NCBI RefSeq assembly: GCF_027924145.1
Contig: NZ_BRVP01000013.1
Coordinates: 57,118 to 121,117 of the forward strand
Reading direction: 5' to 3'
Source: Neptunitalea chrysea
GTDB taxonomy: Bacteria > Bacteroidota > Bacteroidia > Flavobacteriales > Flavobacteriaceae
Length of the DNA: 64,000 bases
The position numbers and the translations under genes are program-made. A model generated the notes under the pieces. It made no database searches. It worked only from the letters and a program-made list of their open reading frames with translations, and was not told the DNA's origin. Below are positions 53,989-63,201 of the stretch, piece after piece (within the stretch, counting starts at the first letter, position 1; each line of letters begins with the position of its first letter).

Positions 53989-53998
53989 TAACAGGAAA

Positions 53999-54535
53999 AT
54001 GAAAACAATCCTTATAACATACCTAATAAAACCATTAATGAAAATACCAATAGTATTCCAGGCTTTTGCTACTAAGAAAGGCTTATTAATGGCACCTGTG
54101 GCAGTACTACCAATTGTAATTAGTGCTAAAGGAGCTTTAAAGGTTCTTTTTGCGCTGATGATACTTGATTTTATTACTGGTATTTATGCAAGCCATGTAG
54201 AAAAGAGAAAGGTCGAGAAAATAAATCCGGAACTTAAGAATGAACCTTTGATTTCTTCAGAGAAGTTGAAACTATCTGGAGTAAAATTTATGCTTTATGT
54301 GGCAACTATATTACTAGCGTATTTTGTAGAGAAGATTTTCTTTATCAAATCTTTTGCTATAGGATTCTCTGATGCACACTTTACGATAACGGTCATTGTA
54401 ATTGCTTTTTGGATAGTAGTAGAGTTTTATTCGGTTGTTTTTGAAAATTTTAAACGAATGGGGTTTGACGTGATTCGGAAATTAACCAAAATTATTAGTA
54501 AATTTAAGTCAACCAAAAATCAATTACAATCATGA
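53999..54535 (+). CDS. Phage holin family protein
   Basis: 178 residues with three to four membrane helices (VAVLPIVISAKGALKVLFALMILDFITGIYAS; FMLYVATILLAYFVEKIFF; FTITVIVIAFWIVVEFYSVVF). LMILDFITGIYASHVEKRKV is the conserved LDxxTGI motif of holin family 4 (toxin secretion/phage lysis type). It permeabilises the inner membrane so that the endolysin made by the next gene can reach the cell wall. The stop overlaps the endolysin ATG (ATGA). Confidence 0.85.
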   Translation: MKTILITYLIKPLMKIPIVFQAFATKKGLLMAPVAVLPIVISAKGALKVLFALMILDFITGIYASHVEKRKVEKINPELKNEPLISSEKLKLSGVKFMLYVATILLAYFVEKIFFIKSFAIGFSDAHFTITVIVIAFWIVVEFYSVVFENFKRMGFDVIRKLTKIISKFKSTKNQLQS

Positions 54536-54921
54536 AACTAACAACAAATTTTTCAAAGGAAGAATTTGATTCCCATGATGGGGCTCAGATGTCTAATGAT
54601 ATTTTGGGGAATATAAAAATGGTAGCTCAAAATCTACAAGTATTGAGAGATTATTTTGGGAAGCCCATCAAAGTAAATTCAGGATATAGATCACCTGAGC
54701 ATAATGCGAAGGTAGGAGGTTCTCCCAGTAGTCAGCATAAATTAGGTAAGGCTGCCGATATTGTTGTTTCGGGGGAAACTCCTGAAAGAGTTCTAGAAAC
54801 CATTGAGCAATTAATAGATACCGGACAAATGCAACAGGGCGGACTTGGTCTGTACGACACCTTTGTGCATTATGATATTCGCGGTACTAAAGCTAGATGG
54901 GACTACAGCAAAAATAAATAG
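54532..54921 (+). CDS. Peptidase M15-family endolysin
   Basis: 129 residues. Metal-binding and catalytic motifs of M15 peptidases: SSQHKLGKAADI (His69, Asp76) and FVHYDIRG (His113). VLRDYFGKPIKVNSGYRSPEHNAKVGGSP is the usual preceding block. It would cut peptide cross-links in peptidoglycan (L-Ala-D-Glu or D-Ala-D-Ala type). No signal peptide, so it needs the holin. Its start overlaps the holin gene; the spanin-like genes follow. Confidence 0.88.
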   Translation: MKLTTNFSKEEFDSHDGAQMSNDILGNIKMVAQNLQVLRDYFGKPIKVNSGYRSPEHNAKVGGSPSSQHKLGKAADIVVSGETPERVLETIEQLIDTGQMQQGGLGLYDTFVHYDIRGTKARWDYSKNK

Positions 54922-54923
54922 TC

Positions 54924-55295
54924 TTGAAAAATTACATAAGTATAGTCTTAGTAGTGATGCTACTTCTAGCATCGTTGGCGTATAACTTACATCAAAATCA
55001 ACAAAATGAGGATCTTAACGCTAGTTTAGAAGTGTATAACAAGCAGGCTGAAATTACTAAAAAGAAAAACCTGAAAACGATTGATAGTTTACATGATATT
55101 TCATTGAGGTTGGATTCTTTGGTGGTCATTAAAGAGGATGCCAATGCAGAACTGCAAATAAGAATTCAACACTACCTTGCTAAAGATACAGCCGATGAAG
55201 AAGCGCTTAACGGTATTACTAATACTGATAGTATCCGCAGTCTATTCGCAAGATACTATTCCAATAACCACTTGGCAGGCAAAGCAGGCCATTAG
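54924..55295 (+). CDS. Spanin-like inner-membrane protein, upstream partner
   Basis: 123 residues with a TTG start at 54924, 2 bp after the endolysin stop. One N-terminal membrane helix (ISIVLVVMLLLASLAYNL) and a Lys/Glu coiled-coil (NEDLNASLEVYNKQAEITKKKNLKTIDSLHDISLRLDSL) are the layout of i-spanins (Rz type). Its last third overlaps the next gene in another frame by 101 bp, a well-known arrangement for Rz/Rz1 pairs, which bring the two membranes together at lysis. Confidence 0.65.
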   Translation: MKNYISIVLVVMLLLASLAYNLHQNQQNEDLNASLEVYNKQAEITKKKNLKTIDSLHDISLRLDSLVVIKEDANAELQIRIQHYLAKDTADEEALNGITNTDSIRSLFARYYSNNHLAGKAGH

Positions 55296-55557
55296 AAATG
55301 CACAAAAGGTGCTTTCACTGTCAATGGTGGTAGCAGATCAACAATTGTTGTTGACAGGTCAACAATTGCAATTAAACTTACTTCAGGATAAAATCCAAAA
55401 TCAACAAATACAATTATCGTTGTTAGAAGAGAATAATACGATTACAACAACTCAGCTTACCATAGCTAAACAGAATACTCCTAAAAATAGTTGGCTTGGT
55501 AAGTTAGCTATTGTTATAGGTGTTTTTTCTACTGGGTATATAGTTGGTAATTTGTAA
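55195..55557 (+). CDS. Second spanin-like lysis protein, overlapping frame
   Basis: 120 residues from the ATG at 55195 (MKKRLTVLLILIVSAVYSQ), inside the preceding gene in another frame; an in-frame ATG at 55177 gives no signal. The signal peptide is cleaved before DTIPITTW. A coiled coil rich in Q and L follows (ADQQLLLTGQQLQLNLLQDKIQNQQIQLSLLEENN), and a C-terminal membrane helix (LAIVIGVFSTGYIVGNL) ends it. It lacks a lipobox, so it is not a classic o-spanin, but the overlap and coiled coil suit a lysis partner. It ends the virion operon. Confidence 0.65.
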   Translation: MKKRLTVLLILIVSAVYSQDTIPITTWQAKQAIRNAQKVLSLSMVVADQQLLLTGQQLQLNLLQDKIQNQQIQLSLLEENNTITTTQLTIAKQNTPKNSWLGKLAIVIGVFSTGYIVGNL

Positions 55558-55569
55558 TTCTATACAGAG

Positions 55570-55598
55570 TCCGCTTGATTTTAGTCAAGCGGATTTTT
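55570..55598 (+). terminator. Intrinsic terminator of the virion/lysis operon
   Basis: TCCGCTTGA (55570-55578), loop TTTTAG, TCAAGCGGA (55585-55593), then TTTTT. It starts 13 bp after the last lysis gene. Confidence 0.9.
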
Positions 55599-55748
55599 CT
55601 GTTTATACAAAATAGTTGTAAAGGTACTTTCACGCACTCAAAAGTACTGTTCCCTCATTCTAGATTGTACAACCCGTACTTTAAAAGTAAGTTTATCATA
55701 CTACTTTGATAAAAGTATCAGAGTATTTAAACTAAAACTAGCCAACTC

Positions 55749-58583
55749 ATGTATGATAACAAAATAAATACTCTTGTACTCTTACTACTCTTGTTTACTG
55801 GGTTCCTATCCTTTGGGCAGGAAGGCATAGTTTCAGGAACGGTGAATGATAGTGACGGGCTACCACTGCCGGGATGTGTTATTCAGGTAAAAGGAACCGA
55901 TATAGGAGCCAGTACCGATTTTGATGGGAATTATACAATTAAATGTGCTGTAGGCGATGTATTAGTATTTTCTTATGTAGGGTTTAACGATTGGGAGGCA
56001 ACAGTGACTGCTGAAATGTTAGAAGGAGATAGTCAAACGGTAGCTGGTGTAAGAGTGAAACCTATTTTGAGTGATGCTTATAGTCAAATGCTACAGGAAA
56101 CCACCGATTCTACAAAAGTAGGGTTTGTAAAAAAGAATATCTCTTTGATGTATACGAATTCTGGAGGAAACAATTATCCTAAGTTAGAAAATATAAAAGA
56201 CATTAAGATTGATGATAAAAAAGTGAAAGTGATCAATTTTCGGGAAAATGTTGGCTATGAAATTACGTATAATGGAACAGTCTCTTGGCTATCTATAACC
56301 AAGCATACATTGCCACAATTACAAACAACGTATGCACAGGGTAGACTCTCTAATGGTAGTAACCAATATTTTGGTCCTGAAGACAATGAGGTGTTTTCGT
56401 ATGGCCCTTCGGTGACTAGTTTAACGTTTGATAATACAATTAACCTGTATGATAGTAATGGTAATATAGTAGGTGGTACTGGGAGTAATTTATTGCCCTA
56501 CCAAAATACTCTGTTTACAACAGGTAAAAGATTGTCTAACAATCTAAAATTTAGAGTAGCTAACGATGTACATGATGCCTCTGTAAGTATCAGAAGAAAA
56601 AGTCAGGAGGATTTGTTTGGGGTAGAAACTTCAAGGGAATTACAAGGTACAGTACAGTATGAGTATAAGTGGTTACAATCATATTTAAGGGTGTCTGATG
56701 AAAAATTAAATCAACCGGATGTAAACGGTTTTTACAGCAATCTTATAATGGCTAACGCGGTGACCCCAGTGTCGTTTCAAAACAGTCAGGGATATATATT
56801 TTCAGATGAAACACAACGTAGTTTTAGTCCGGCTAATTATAATAACCCGTTATGGTTGTTACATACCAATGCTAATGGAGTATTTCATAAATCGGTGGTA
56901 GCTCATGTAGATGGCATCTACAAGAAGATTGAAAATATAGAATTGTATGGACAGTTGAGCTACCAACAAAATCATCGTGAGAATAGATTTGGATTGCCTT
57001 TAGGAACCGTTGGTTTTGAAGATGGTTATAGGTATAGTAAAGATTTTAAAGAGAAAAATTTTGATACAGAAGCTGGTATTACCTATAAAACAAAAATGGG
57101 GAAATCGCTACAAGAGTATAGAAAGCATTGGGTAGAAATGGAGTCTCGTCTATCTTTAAGTCATAATAAGTTAGCATATGCTTTACAGGAAAATAGTCAG
57201 TTTGCAGATGTACAATTTCACACACCTCTAGTTAGTATTTTAAATAAACAAGACCTGAATAACACAGTTTTTAGACTTAAGAATAAGGTGAAATTTGAGA
57301 CGTATAATGAGGATATATCAATTGAATTGGGGAACCATAGTGTGTTTTCAAAAGTACAGGGGAATAAAGCATTTCTTCCTTACCTAGACGCTACAGTAGA
57401 TTTACATAATCTTATTGATGAACTTTATTTCTTGAGACAATTAAAAGTTTCACTAGGTGTTAGTCATAATGCTATAGAAATGCCATTGTATTATGCTAAT
57501 CAGGCACATAATAGTCTTTTGTACAGTGCTTCAGGTTTTCAGGGGTATAGAGCAACAAACGATTTATTTTTAACCAATAATCTTTCTTTAGAAACCATAG
57601 ATAAATTAGACATAGGTACAGCAATAAATATTCATAGCATTAATTTATGGTTATTTGCTAATTATTATATAGAAAAGCACAGGGATGTCATTTTTCCCGT
57701 ACAAAACGGGACTGGTTTTTTATTGAAAAATGTTGCCAACAGTACGAATAATGGAATCACTTTGTCTATAGATAGTAATGTTAGAATAGGTAGTGGTGTT
57801 AACAATGATGCGCGACTTACATTTAGTAAATCTTCAGCAACCATTGACAAATTATCAGGAGGAATGGAAAGCTTGCCTGTTGCCGGTTTTACCGAGGTTT
57901 CTAAAAATTTAATAGAAGGTACGCAAGTAGGTAGTATCGTAGGTTCTGCTTACATGCGGGATGTACAAGGAAATAAAGTTATTGGTACCGATGGTTTTCC
58001 GTTGGTTGCAGTGGAGAAGAAAGTGATAGGAAATACAACTCCCGACTTTACCATGAGTTTAGATAATACGTTTGAGGTGGGAGATTTCAATTTAAATTTT
58101 GTGCTCGATTGGCAACAAGGAGGAGATGTTTGGAATGGGACCAATAATGTATTAAACTATTTAGGTCGCTCAAAGGAATCTAGAGATTTAAGAGGAATTA
58201 CCAACTATATTTTTGATGGAGTAACCACTACAGGAGCTCCTAATACCGTACCTGTTGCTTTTGCCAATGCAGAACAAGATGTTGCACAAAACCGTTGGGT
58301 TAGGTATGGCTATACCGGGGTTGGAGAAGATGCCATTGCAGATGCCTCTTACATAACACTAAAAACAGTAAGTATATCGTATGATTTTGGTGAAAATTAT
58401 GATGATCACTTTTTCCGAAAATTAGAAGTGTCTTTGTATGCCAACAATTTGTGGTGTGCTACCAAAACCAAAGGTATAGCTCCGTATACATCTTTATTCA
58501 ACAGTACTTCGGGTAGTGGCTTGCATTATTTTAATATGCCTTTGGTAAAGGAAATCGGAATTAAACTCAACCTTCAAATCTAA
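55749..58583 (+). CDS. SusC-like outer-membrane barrel lacking its plug domain
   Basis: 944 residues, about 100 short of a usual SusC/RagA protein. A signal peptide (cleavage near SFGQ) leads into a carboxypeptidase regulatory-like domain (GIVSGTVNDSDGLPLPGCVIQVKGTDIG, residues ~25-100). The plug that should follow (DEVVVxGYG...YG..GANGVIxxTK) is absent. Instead, ~75 residues of unrecognised sequence (MLEGDSQTVAGVRVKP, TDSTKVGFVKKNIS) lead directly into barrel strands (YEITYNGTVSWLSITKHTLPQLQTTYAQGR, then SYGPSVTS), and the SusC-type C-terminal strands are intact (WVRYGYTGVG..DASYITLKTVSISYDF). The missing plug sits in the gene 4 bp downstream. As a barrel without a plug it would be an open pore unless another protein fills it. 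Confidence 0.88.
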   Translation: MYDNKINTLVLLLLLFTGFLSFGQEGIVSGTVNDSDGLPLPGCVIQVKGTDIGASTDFDGNYTIKCAVGDVLVFSYVGFNDWEATVTAEMLEGDSQTVAGVRVKPILSDAYSQMLQETTDSTKVGFVKKNISLMYTNSGGNNYPKLENIKDIKIDDKKVKVINFRENVGYEITYNGTVSWLSITKHTLPQLQTTYAQGRLSNGSNQYFGPEDNEVFSYGPSVTSLTFDNTINLYDSNGNIVGGTGSNLLPYQNTLFTTGKRLSNNLKFRVANDVHDASVSIRRKSQEDLFGVETSRELQGTVQYEYKWLQSYLRVSDEKLNQPDVNGFYSNLIMANAVTPVSFQNSQGYIFSDETQRSFSPANYNNPLWLLHTNANGVFHKSVVAHVDGIYKKIENIELYGQLSYQQNHRENRFGLPLGTVGFEDGYRYSKDFKEKNFDTEAGITYKTKMGKSLQEYRKHWVEMESRLSLSHNKLAYALQENSQFADVQFHTPLVSILNKQDLNNTVFRLKNKVKFETYNEDISIELGNHSVFSKVQGNKAFLPYLDATVDLHNLIDELYFLRQLKVSLGVSHNAIEMPLYYANQAHNSLLYSASGFQGYRATNDLFLTNNLSLETIDKLDIGTAINIHSINLWLFANYYIEKHRDVIFPVQNGTGFLLKNVANSTNNGITLSIDSNVRIGSGVNNDARLTFSKSSATIDKLSGGMESLPVAGFTEVSKNLIEGTQVGSIVGSAYMRDVQGNKVIGTDGFPLVAVEKKVIGNTTPDFTMSLDNTFEVGDFNLNFVLDWQQGGDVWNGTNNVLNYLGRSKESRDLRGITNYIFDGVTTTGAPNTVPVAFANAEQDVAQNRWVRYGYTGVGEDAIADASYITLKTVSISYDFGENYDDHFFRKLEVSLYANNLWCATKTKGIAPYTSLFNSTSGSGLHYFNMPLVKEIGIKLNLQI

Positions 58584-58587
58584 GCTT

Positions 58588-61500
58588 ATGTCTCTAAAAA
58601 AAATAGTTTTCGCAATAGGGTTGGTCATCATATTTTCGTTTAAGAGTAACGATCCCAAACCGCATAGTTTACTAGAAAAAATATATACCCAAACAGATAG
58701 GCCACTGTACTTTCCAGGAGAAACTATCTGGTTTAAGTCATATGTAACCAATGTAAAAGGAAAGGTAAGTCAGTTAAGCGATGTGATGGTAGCAGAACTT
58801 ATTTCTCCAAAAGGCGGTGTGGTACAAACCTTTAATTACGCCATTTCGCAAGGGGCTGCTTATGGTAATTTCTACATTCATAAAGATTGGGTAGGTGGTG
58901 TATATAAAATACGAACTTACACCAATTGGATGCGTAATTATAGCGAGGAGGCTTTTTTTGAAAAAGAAGTAGTGATTCAGAAAGTGGTAAGTCCTAATCT
59001 GCTAATGAAACTCGATTTTGAAAGAAAAGCATACGGAAAAGGTGCTGAGGTGACTGCCAATCTAGAGGTCAACGATTTGGAAAATGCTCCGTTAGCCAAT
59101 CGTATGATTACTTATAAAATGCTGATGGACGGAGCCGTGTATATAAGTGAAGAAGTGACTACCGATACGGCTGGTAAGGTACAAATTCATTTTCCGTTAC
59201 CTAAAGATTTACAGACGACGGATGTGCTACTAAATGTTCAGATTCCTTATAAGGGGAGTCGTGAAGCCATCTCCCGCAGTGTTCCGGTAACATTAAATAA
59301 AATAGATTTACAGTTGTTGCCCGAGAGTGGTACTGCTATTTTGGGCGTTCAAAACACCATTGCTTTTAAAGCGGTCAATGAATTTGGCAAGCCGGCAGAT
59401 GTATCGGGTGATATTGTAGATGATAAGGGTACGGTTGTAACACACTTTACCAGTTTTCATGATGGTATGGGCAGTTTTGATTTATTGCCAAAAACCACTT
59501 CCTACTTTGCTCGTATTACGGCTCCTTTTGTTTCAGACTCGTTGATTGCTCTGCCTAAGATTGAAACCAACGGTACTCGTTTTCATGTGACAGAAAACGA
59601 ACAGGAGTACGTACTTAAAATATTCTCTAATCAATATAGTTTGGTACAGGTTATAGTAGCCGATGCCTATCAGGAGCTTTCTTCAGAAAAGGTAGCTACA
59701 AACCTGTATCAGGCAGTTTATAAAATTCGTAAAAAGGACCTGTCAACAGGAATCATAAAAATAACCATAAAGAATATAACCGATGCCATAATTGCGGAAC
59801 GCTTGCTTTTTAACAATCAACCTAACCAGTTGAAGGTGAGCGTTTCGCTTAACAAAAAAGTATATAAAACACGCGATAAGGTAAAGGTTACCGTAACAAC
59901 TACCGATAGTCTTAACCAACCCATACCTGCAAACTTATCGGTTAGTGTGACCGATAATGCGCTGGTGACTTATGCCGATGATAAGCAGGACAATATTTTG
60001 TCTTATCTCTTGGTTTCTTCAGAGTTACATGGGAAGATATACAAGCCTTCTTTTTATTTTGACCCTAAAGAACCGGAGGCTATAAAAGCATTAGATTATG
60101 TGATGCTTACTCACGGGTGGCGTAACTATATCACCAAACCGGTGTATACCAGTACAGCAGAATTCACCCCTAATTCAAGAAGTATACAAGCCGGCAAAGT
60201 GGTGGATGCTGACGGTAAGGGTATTCAAAGTCATTTGTTACTATTTGATTTAGAAACCAATTGGGTAGAGGTATTTGATACCGATGAAAACGGGGCGTTT
60301 TTAATTAAACATTTTAAAACAGGATCTTTTAAACTTTTGGCGTATACAAATGAGGGGCAAAAAGTAGCTATACAATTAGGTAAACTTGAAATGGGAAATA
60401 TGAATCCTAAGAACAAGCAAACCTCTAAAGAATTAGATAGCGGAATAGAGTATAAACACCTTCAGAAACCCTTACAATCTAAGGTAGATGAAAAGGTGAA
60501 TACTCCTGTTGCAGTTTTAACAACTGCTTTAGAAGCAAACTCAGAAGCCTTGGACGAGGTAGTAGTGATTGGGTATGGAATACAGCGTAGTTCAAATTTA
60601 ACGGGATGTGTACAGGTAGTTTCGCGTAATGAGCTGGATCAAATAAGAGGTGATGATGTAAGCTCCTTACTTCAAAGAAAGGTAGCCGGAGTTCAGGTAA
60701 CCGGTAATGGAAATGATATGAACCAAAATACAACCATAAGAATTCGAGGGGGTGGTTCTGTAAACGGGAACCGTGCTCCTTTGTATGTTTTAGATGGAGC
60801 TCCCATTGGAGATATAAGTAACATTGAGCCTTCAGAAATAGATAATATAACTGTTTTAAGCGGTAGTAATGCTACTTCCTTATATGGTTCTAGAGGAGGA
60901 AATGGAGTAATTGTAATAAACACCAAAAATGGGTATAACAGAATGACGTATGGTATGAAGAAGTTTCATAGCAAAAGATTTCAGAAGTATGCATTTAAAA
61001 ACCTTTATTTAAGAGCTCCAGCACTTACTGTGGCTAGTCAGTTTTATAGTCCAGTGTATGAAAGTAAAGAAATAGCCAAAGAACGAACAGACTTTAGAAA
61101 TACGTTGTATTGGAATCCGGTAGTACAGACCGATGCGAATGGAAAGGCGAGTTTTGAGTTTTATACCTCAGATGCTATTTCTTCTTTTGTAATTACTACA
61201 GAAGGGATAGGATATAACGGACTCATTGGTAGAGATGAAACCAAATTTGGAGTAAAGAAACCAGTAAATGTTACTGTAGTTACTCCTGCCTATATGGCGT
61301 TAAACGACAAGGTACAAATTCCGGTGACGCTTACCAATAACACAGATAAAGAGATTACAGTAGGGATGGAGGTGCAACTTCCGGAGTCGTTACAATTGGT
61401 GACTCCGTTACCGAGTAACTATACGGTGGCTGCCAATGGTTATCAGGTAGTATATACCACTGTAACACCAGTTCAAAAAACCGACGAAGGAGTGGTACGT

Positions 61501-63147
61501 ATTACGGTTAAAGGAGAAGGATATACCGACACCCTAGAGAAAAAAGTAGCAGTGATTAGTCCGTACTTCCCAACAAGTGCTTCGGTCTCGGGTAGTAATA
61601 GTCGTAGCTTTGAGTTTTCAGTGGATAATGCAGTACCGGGGAGTGTAAAGGCACAATTTACGGTATATACCGATGTAGTAGGTACAGTAATGGATGGTAT
61701 TGAGGGAATTATGCGAGAACCTTACGGGTGTTTTGAGCAGGTGAGCAGTACTACCTACCCTAATGTGTTGGTGTTACAATATTTGCGAGAAACCGGTAAA
61801 AGCAATCCTGAAATAGAAGAAAAGGCGCTGGATTATATTAAAAAAGGTTACAAAAAACTGGCAGCGTATGAAACCAAACAAGATGGATTTGAGTGGTATG
61901 GAGATACTCCGCCACATGAAGCGTTATCTGCTTACGGACTTATGGAATTTACCGAAATGAAGGAGATATACAATGGCGTAGATGAAGCTATGCTAGCCCG
62001 TACCAAGAAGTTTTTACTTAGCAGGAAAGATGGGAAAGGCGGTTTTAAACAAAATAAAGGGAAGTATGGTTTTTCATCCGCGCCTTATAGGGTAAACAAT
62101 GCCTATATTGTGTATGCTCTGAGTGAAAGTGGATTGCCTGTAGCGGAATATGAATTTGAGTATAACACGGCGATACAAGAGGCATTGGATAGTAACGATA
62201 CCTACCGATTAGCGTTGGTAACTTGTGCCAGTATCAACCTGAAGAAAACAGACAAAAGTGCCTTGTTACTAAAACGACTAAAAACGAGTATTACGGAGTA
62301 TGGGTTTGAACACTTACCGGTAGAGAATACCATTACACGTTCGTATTATGGTAGTGCTTCTGTAGAAACCGCAGCGTTTACCGTAATGGCTTTATTAAAA
62401 CAAGGAGACGACCCGTATTTAGTAAGTAAGGGAATAGCATATTTGGTCTCTAAAAGAAAACATGGCAGGTTTGGTTCTACACAAGCTACCAGTATGGCGC
62501 TAAAAGCATTGATAGCATATACAAAAGAGGCGAAGAGCAAATTGCTTAAAACGGAAGACGTAGCGCTTACTATTAACGGACATACTTTTCAACGTTCATT
62601 AAAAGTTAATAAAGAGGGCAAAATAGTTATAGATAGTCTGGCACCTTATATCACCAACGGTGTGCAAACAGCCTCTGTTGCCTTTAGCAATGATAGTATT
62701 GTTTTCCCATACCAGTTGCAGGTGTTGTGGGATGCTACAGTGCCCAATTCGGCACCAGAATGTAAGGTGGGCATTAATACGAAATTGGTGAGCGATGTGA
62801 GCAAAATAGGGGAAAGTGTACGTATGAATATACAGGTAACCAATACTACTCATGAGCCATTACCTATGGTAACAGCAGTGGTTGGTATTCCTAGTGGTAC
62901 GCAGGCAGAGCCTTGGCAATTGAAAGAAATAGCTGAAAAACAGCAGGCCGATTTTGTTGAGGTGTTTGATAATTACCTGGTATTCTACTGGAAGGAATTT
63001 GACAAAGTAGAAACTAAAGAGATTCATTTAGATTTAAAAACCATTATTCCGGGTACGTATACAGCTCCGGCCAGTACTGCCTACTTGTATTATACAGATG
63101 AGTTTAAGCATTGGGTAAAAGGGAAGCAACTAATTGTTGAAGAGTAG
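58588..63147 (+). CDS. Alpha-2-macroglobulin with a thioester and an internal TonB-dependent plug domain
   Basis: 1519 residues, with a signal peptide and no lipobox. Domains in order: MG2-type (IYTQTDRPLYFPGETIWFKSY, residues ~32-52) and further macroglobulin domains to ~530; a carboxypeptidase regulatory-like domain (AGKVVDADGKGIQSHLLL, ~535-590); a complete plug with TonB-box-like LDEVVVIGYG (~653-662), RGGGSVNGNRAPLYVLDGAPI and SLYGSRGGNGVIVINTKNG (to ~785); an A2M domain (YWNPVVQTDANGKASFEFYTSD, from ~838); the thioester motif EPYGCFEQ near 1043-1050 inside the alpha/alpha toroid; and a receptor-binding-like end. A2Ms trap proteases that cut their bait. Here the plug could seat in the adjacent plugless barrel. 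Both genes are co-transcribed (4-bp gap). Confidence 0.9.
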   Translation: MSLKKIVFAIGLVIIFSFKSNDPKPHSLLEKIYTQTDRPLYFPGETIWFKSYVTNVKGKVSQLSDVMVAELISPKGGVVQTFNYAISQGAAYGNFYIHKDWVGGVYKIRTYTNWMRNYSEEAFFEKEVVIQKVVSPNLLMKLDFERKAYGKGAEVTANLEVNDLENAPLANRMITYKMLMDGAVYISEEVTTDTAGKVQIHFPLPKDLQTTDVLLNVQIPYKGSREAISRSVPVTLNKIDLQLLPESGTAILGVQNTIAFKAVNEFGKPADVSGDIVDDKGTVVTHFTSFHDGMGSFDLLPKTTSYFARITAPFVSDSLIALPKIETNGTRFHVTENEQEYVLKIFSNQYSLVQVIVADAYQELSSEKVATNLYQAVYKIRKKDLSTGIIKITIKNITDAIIAERLLFNNQPNQLKVSVSLNKKVYKTRDKVKVTVTTTDSLNQPIPANLSVSVTDNALVTYADDKQDNILSYLLVSSELHGKIYKPSFYFDPKEPEAIKALDYVMLTHGWRNYITKPVYTSTAEFTPNSRSIQAGKVVDADGKGIQSHLLLFDLETNWVEVFDTDENGAFLIKHFKTGSFKLLAYTNEGQKVAIQLGKLEMGNMNPKNKQTSKELDSGIEYKHLQKPLQSKVDEKVNTPVAVLTTALEANSEALDEVVVIGYGIQRSSNLTGCVQVVSRNELDQIRGDDVSSLLQRKVAGVQVTGNGNDMNQNTTIRIRGGGSVNGNRAPLYVLDGAPIGDISNIEPSEIDNITVLSGSNATSLYGSRGGNGVIVINTKNGYNRMTYGMKKFHSKRFQKYAFKNLYLRAPALTVASQFYSPVYESKEIAKERTDFRNTLYWNPVVQTDANGKASFEFYTSDAISSFVITTEGIGYNGLIGRDETKFGVKKPVNVTVVTPAYMALNDKVQIPVTLTNNTDKEITVGMEVQLPESLQLVTPLPSNYTVAANGYQVVYTTVTPVQKTDEGVVRITVKGEGYTDTLEKKVAVISPYFPTSASVSGSNSRSFEFSVDNAVPGSVKAQFTVYTDVVGTVMDGIEGIMREPYGCFEQVSSTTYPNVLVLQYLRETGKSNPEIEEKALDYIKKGYKKLAAYETKQDGFEWYGDTPPHEALSAYGLMEFTEMKEIYNGVDEAMLARTKKFLLSRKDGKGGFKQNKGKYGFSSAPYRVNNAYIVYALSESGLPVAEYEFEYNTAIQEALDSNDTYRLALVTCASINLKKTDKSALLLKRLKTSITEYGFEHLPVENTITRSYYGSASVETAAFTVMALLKQGDDPYLVSKGIAYLVSKRKHGRFGSTQATSMALKALIAYTKEAKSKLLKTEDVALTINGHTFQRSLKVNKEGKIVIDSLAPYITNGVQTASVAFSNDSIVFPYQLQVLWDATVPNSAPECKVGINTKLVSDVSKIGESVRMNIQVTNTTHEPLPMVTAVVGIPSGTQAEPWQLKEIAEKQQADFVEVFDNYLVFYWKEFDKVETKEIHLDLKTIIPGTYTAPASTAYLYYTDEFKHWVKGKQLIVEE

Positions 63148-63201
63148 AATGAGTTGAAAGTTGCTGGTTGTTTGTTGAAGATTGACGTTACGGTCTATAC
63201 A

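Noticed and set aside
26674..55557. Tailocin or contractile injection system
   Set aside because: No sheath, baseplate-wedge or AAA ATPase genes; presence of TerL, portal, protease and capsid means DNA-filled heads.
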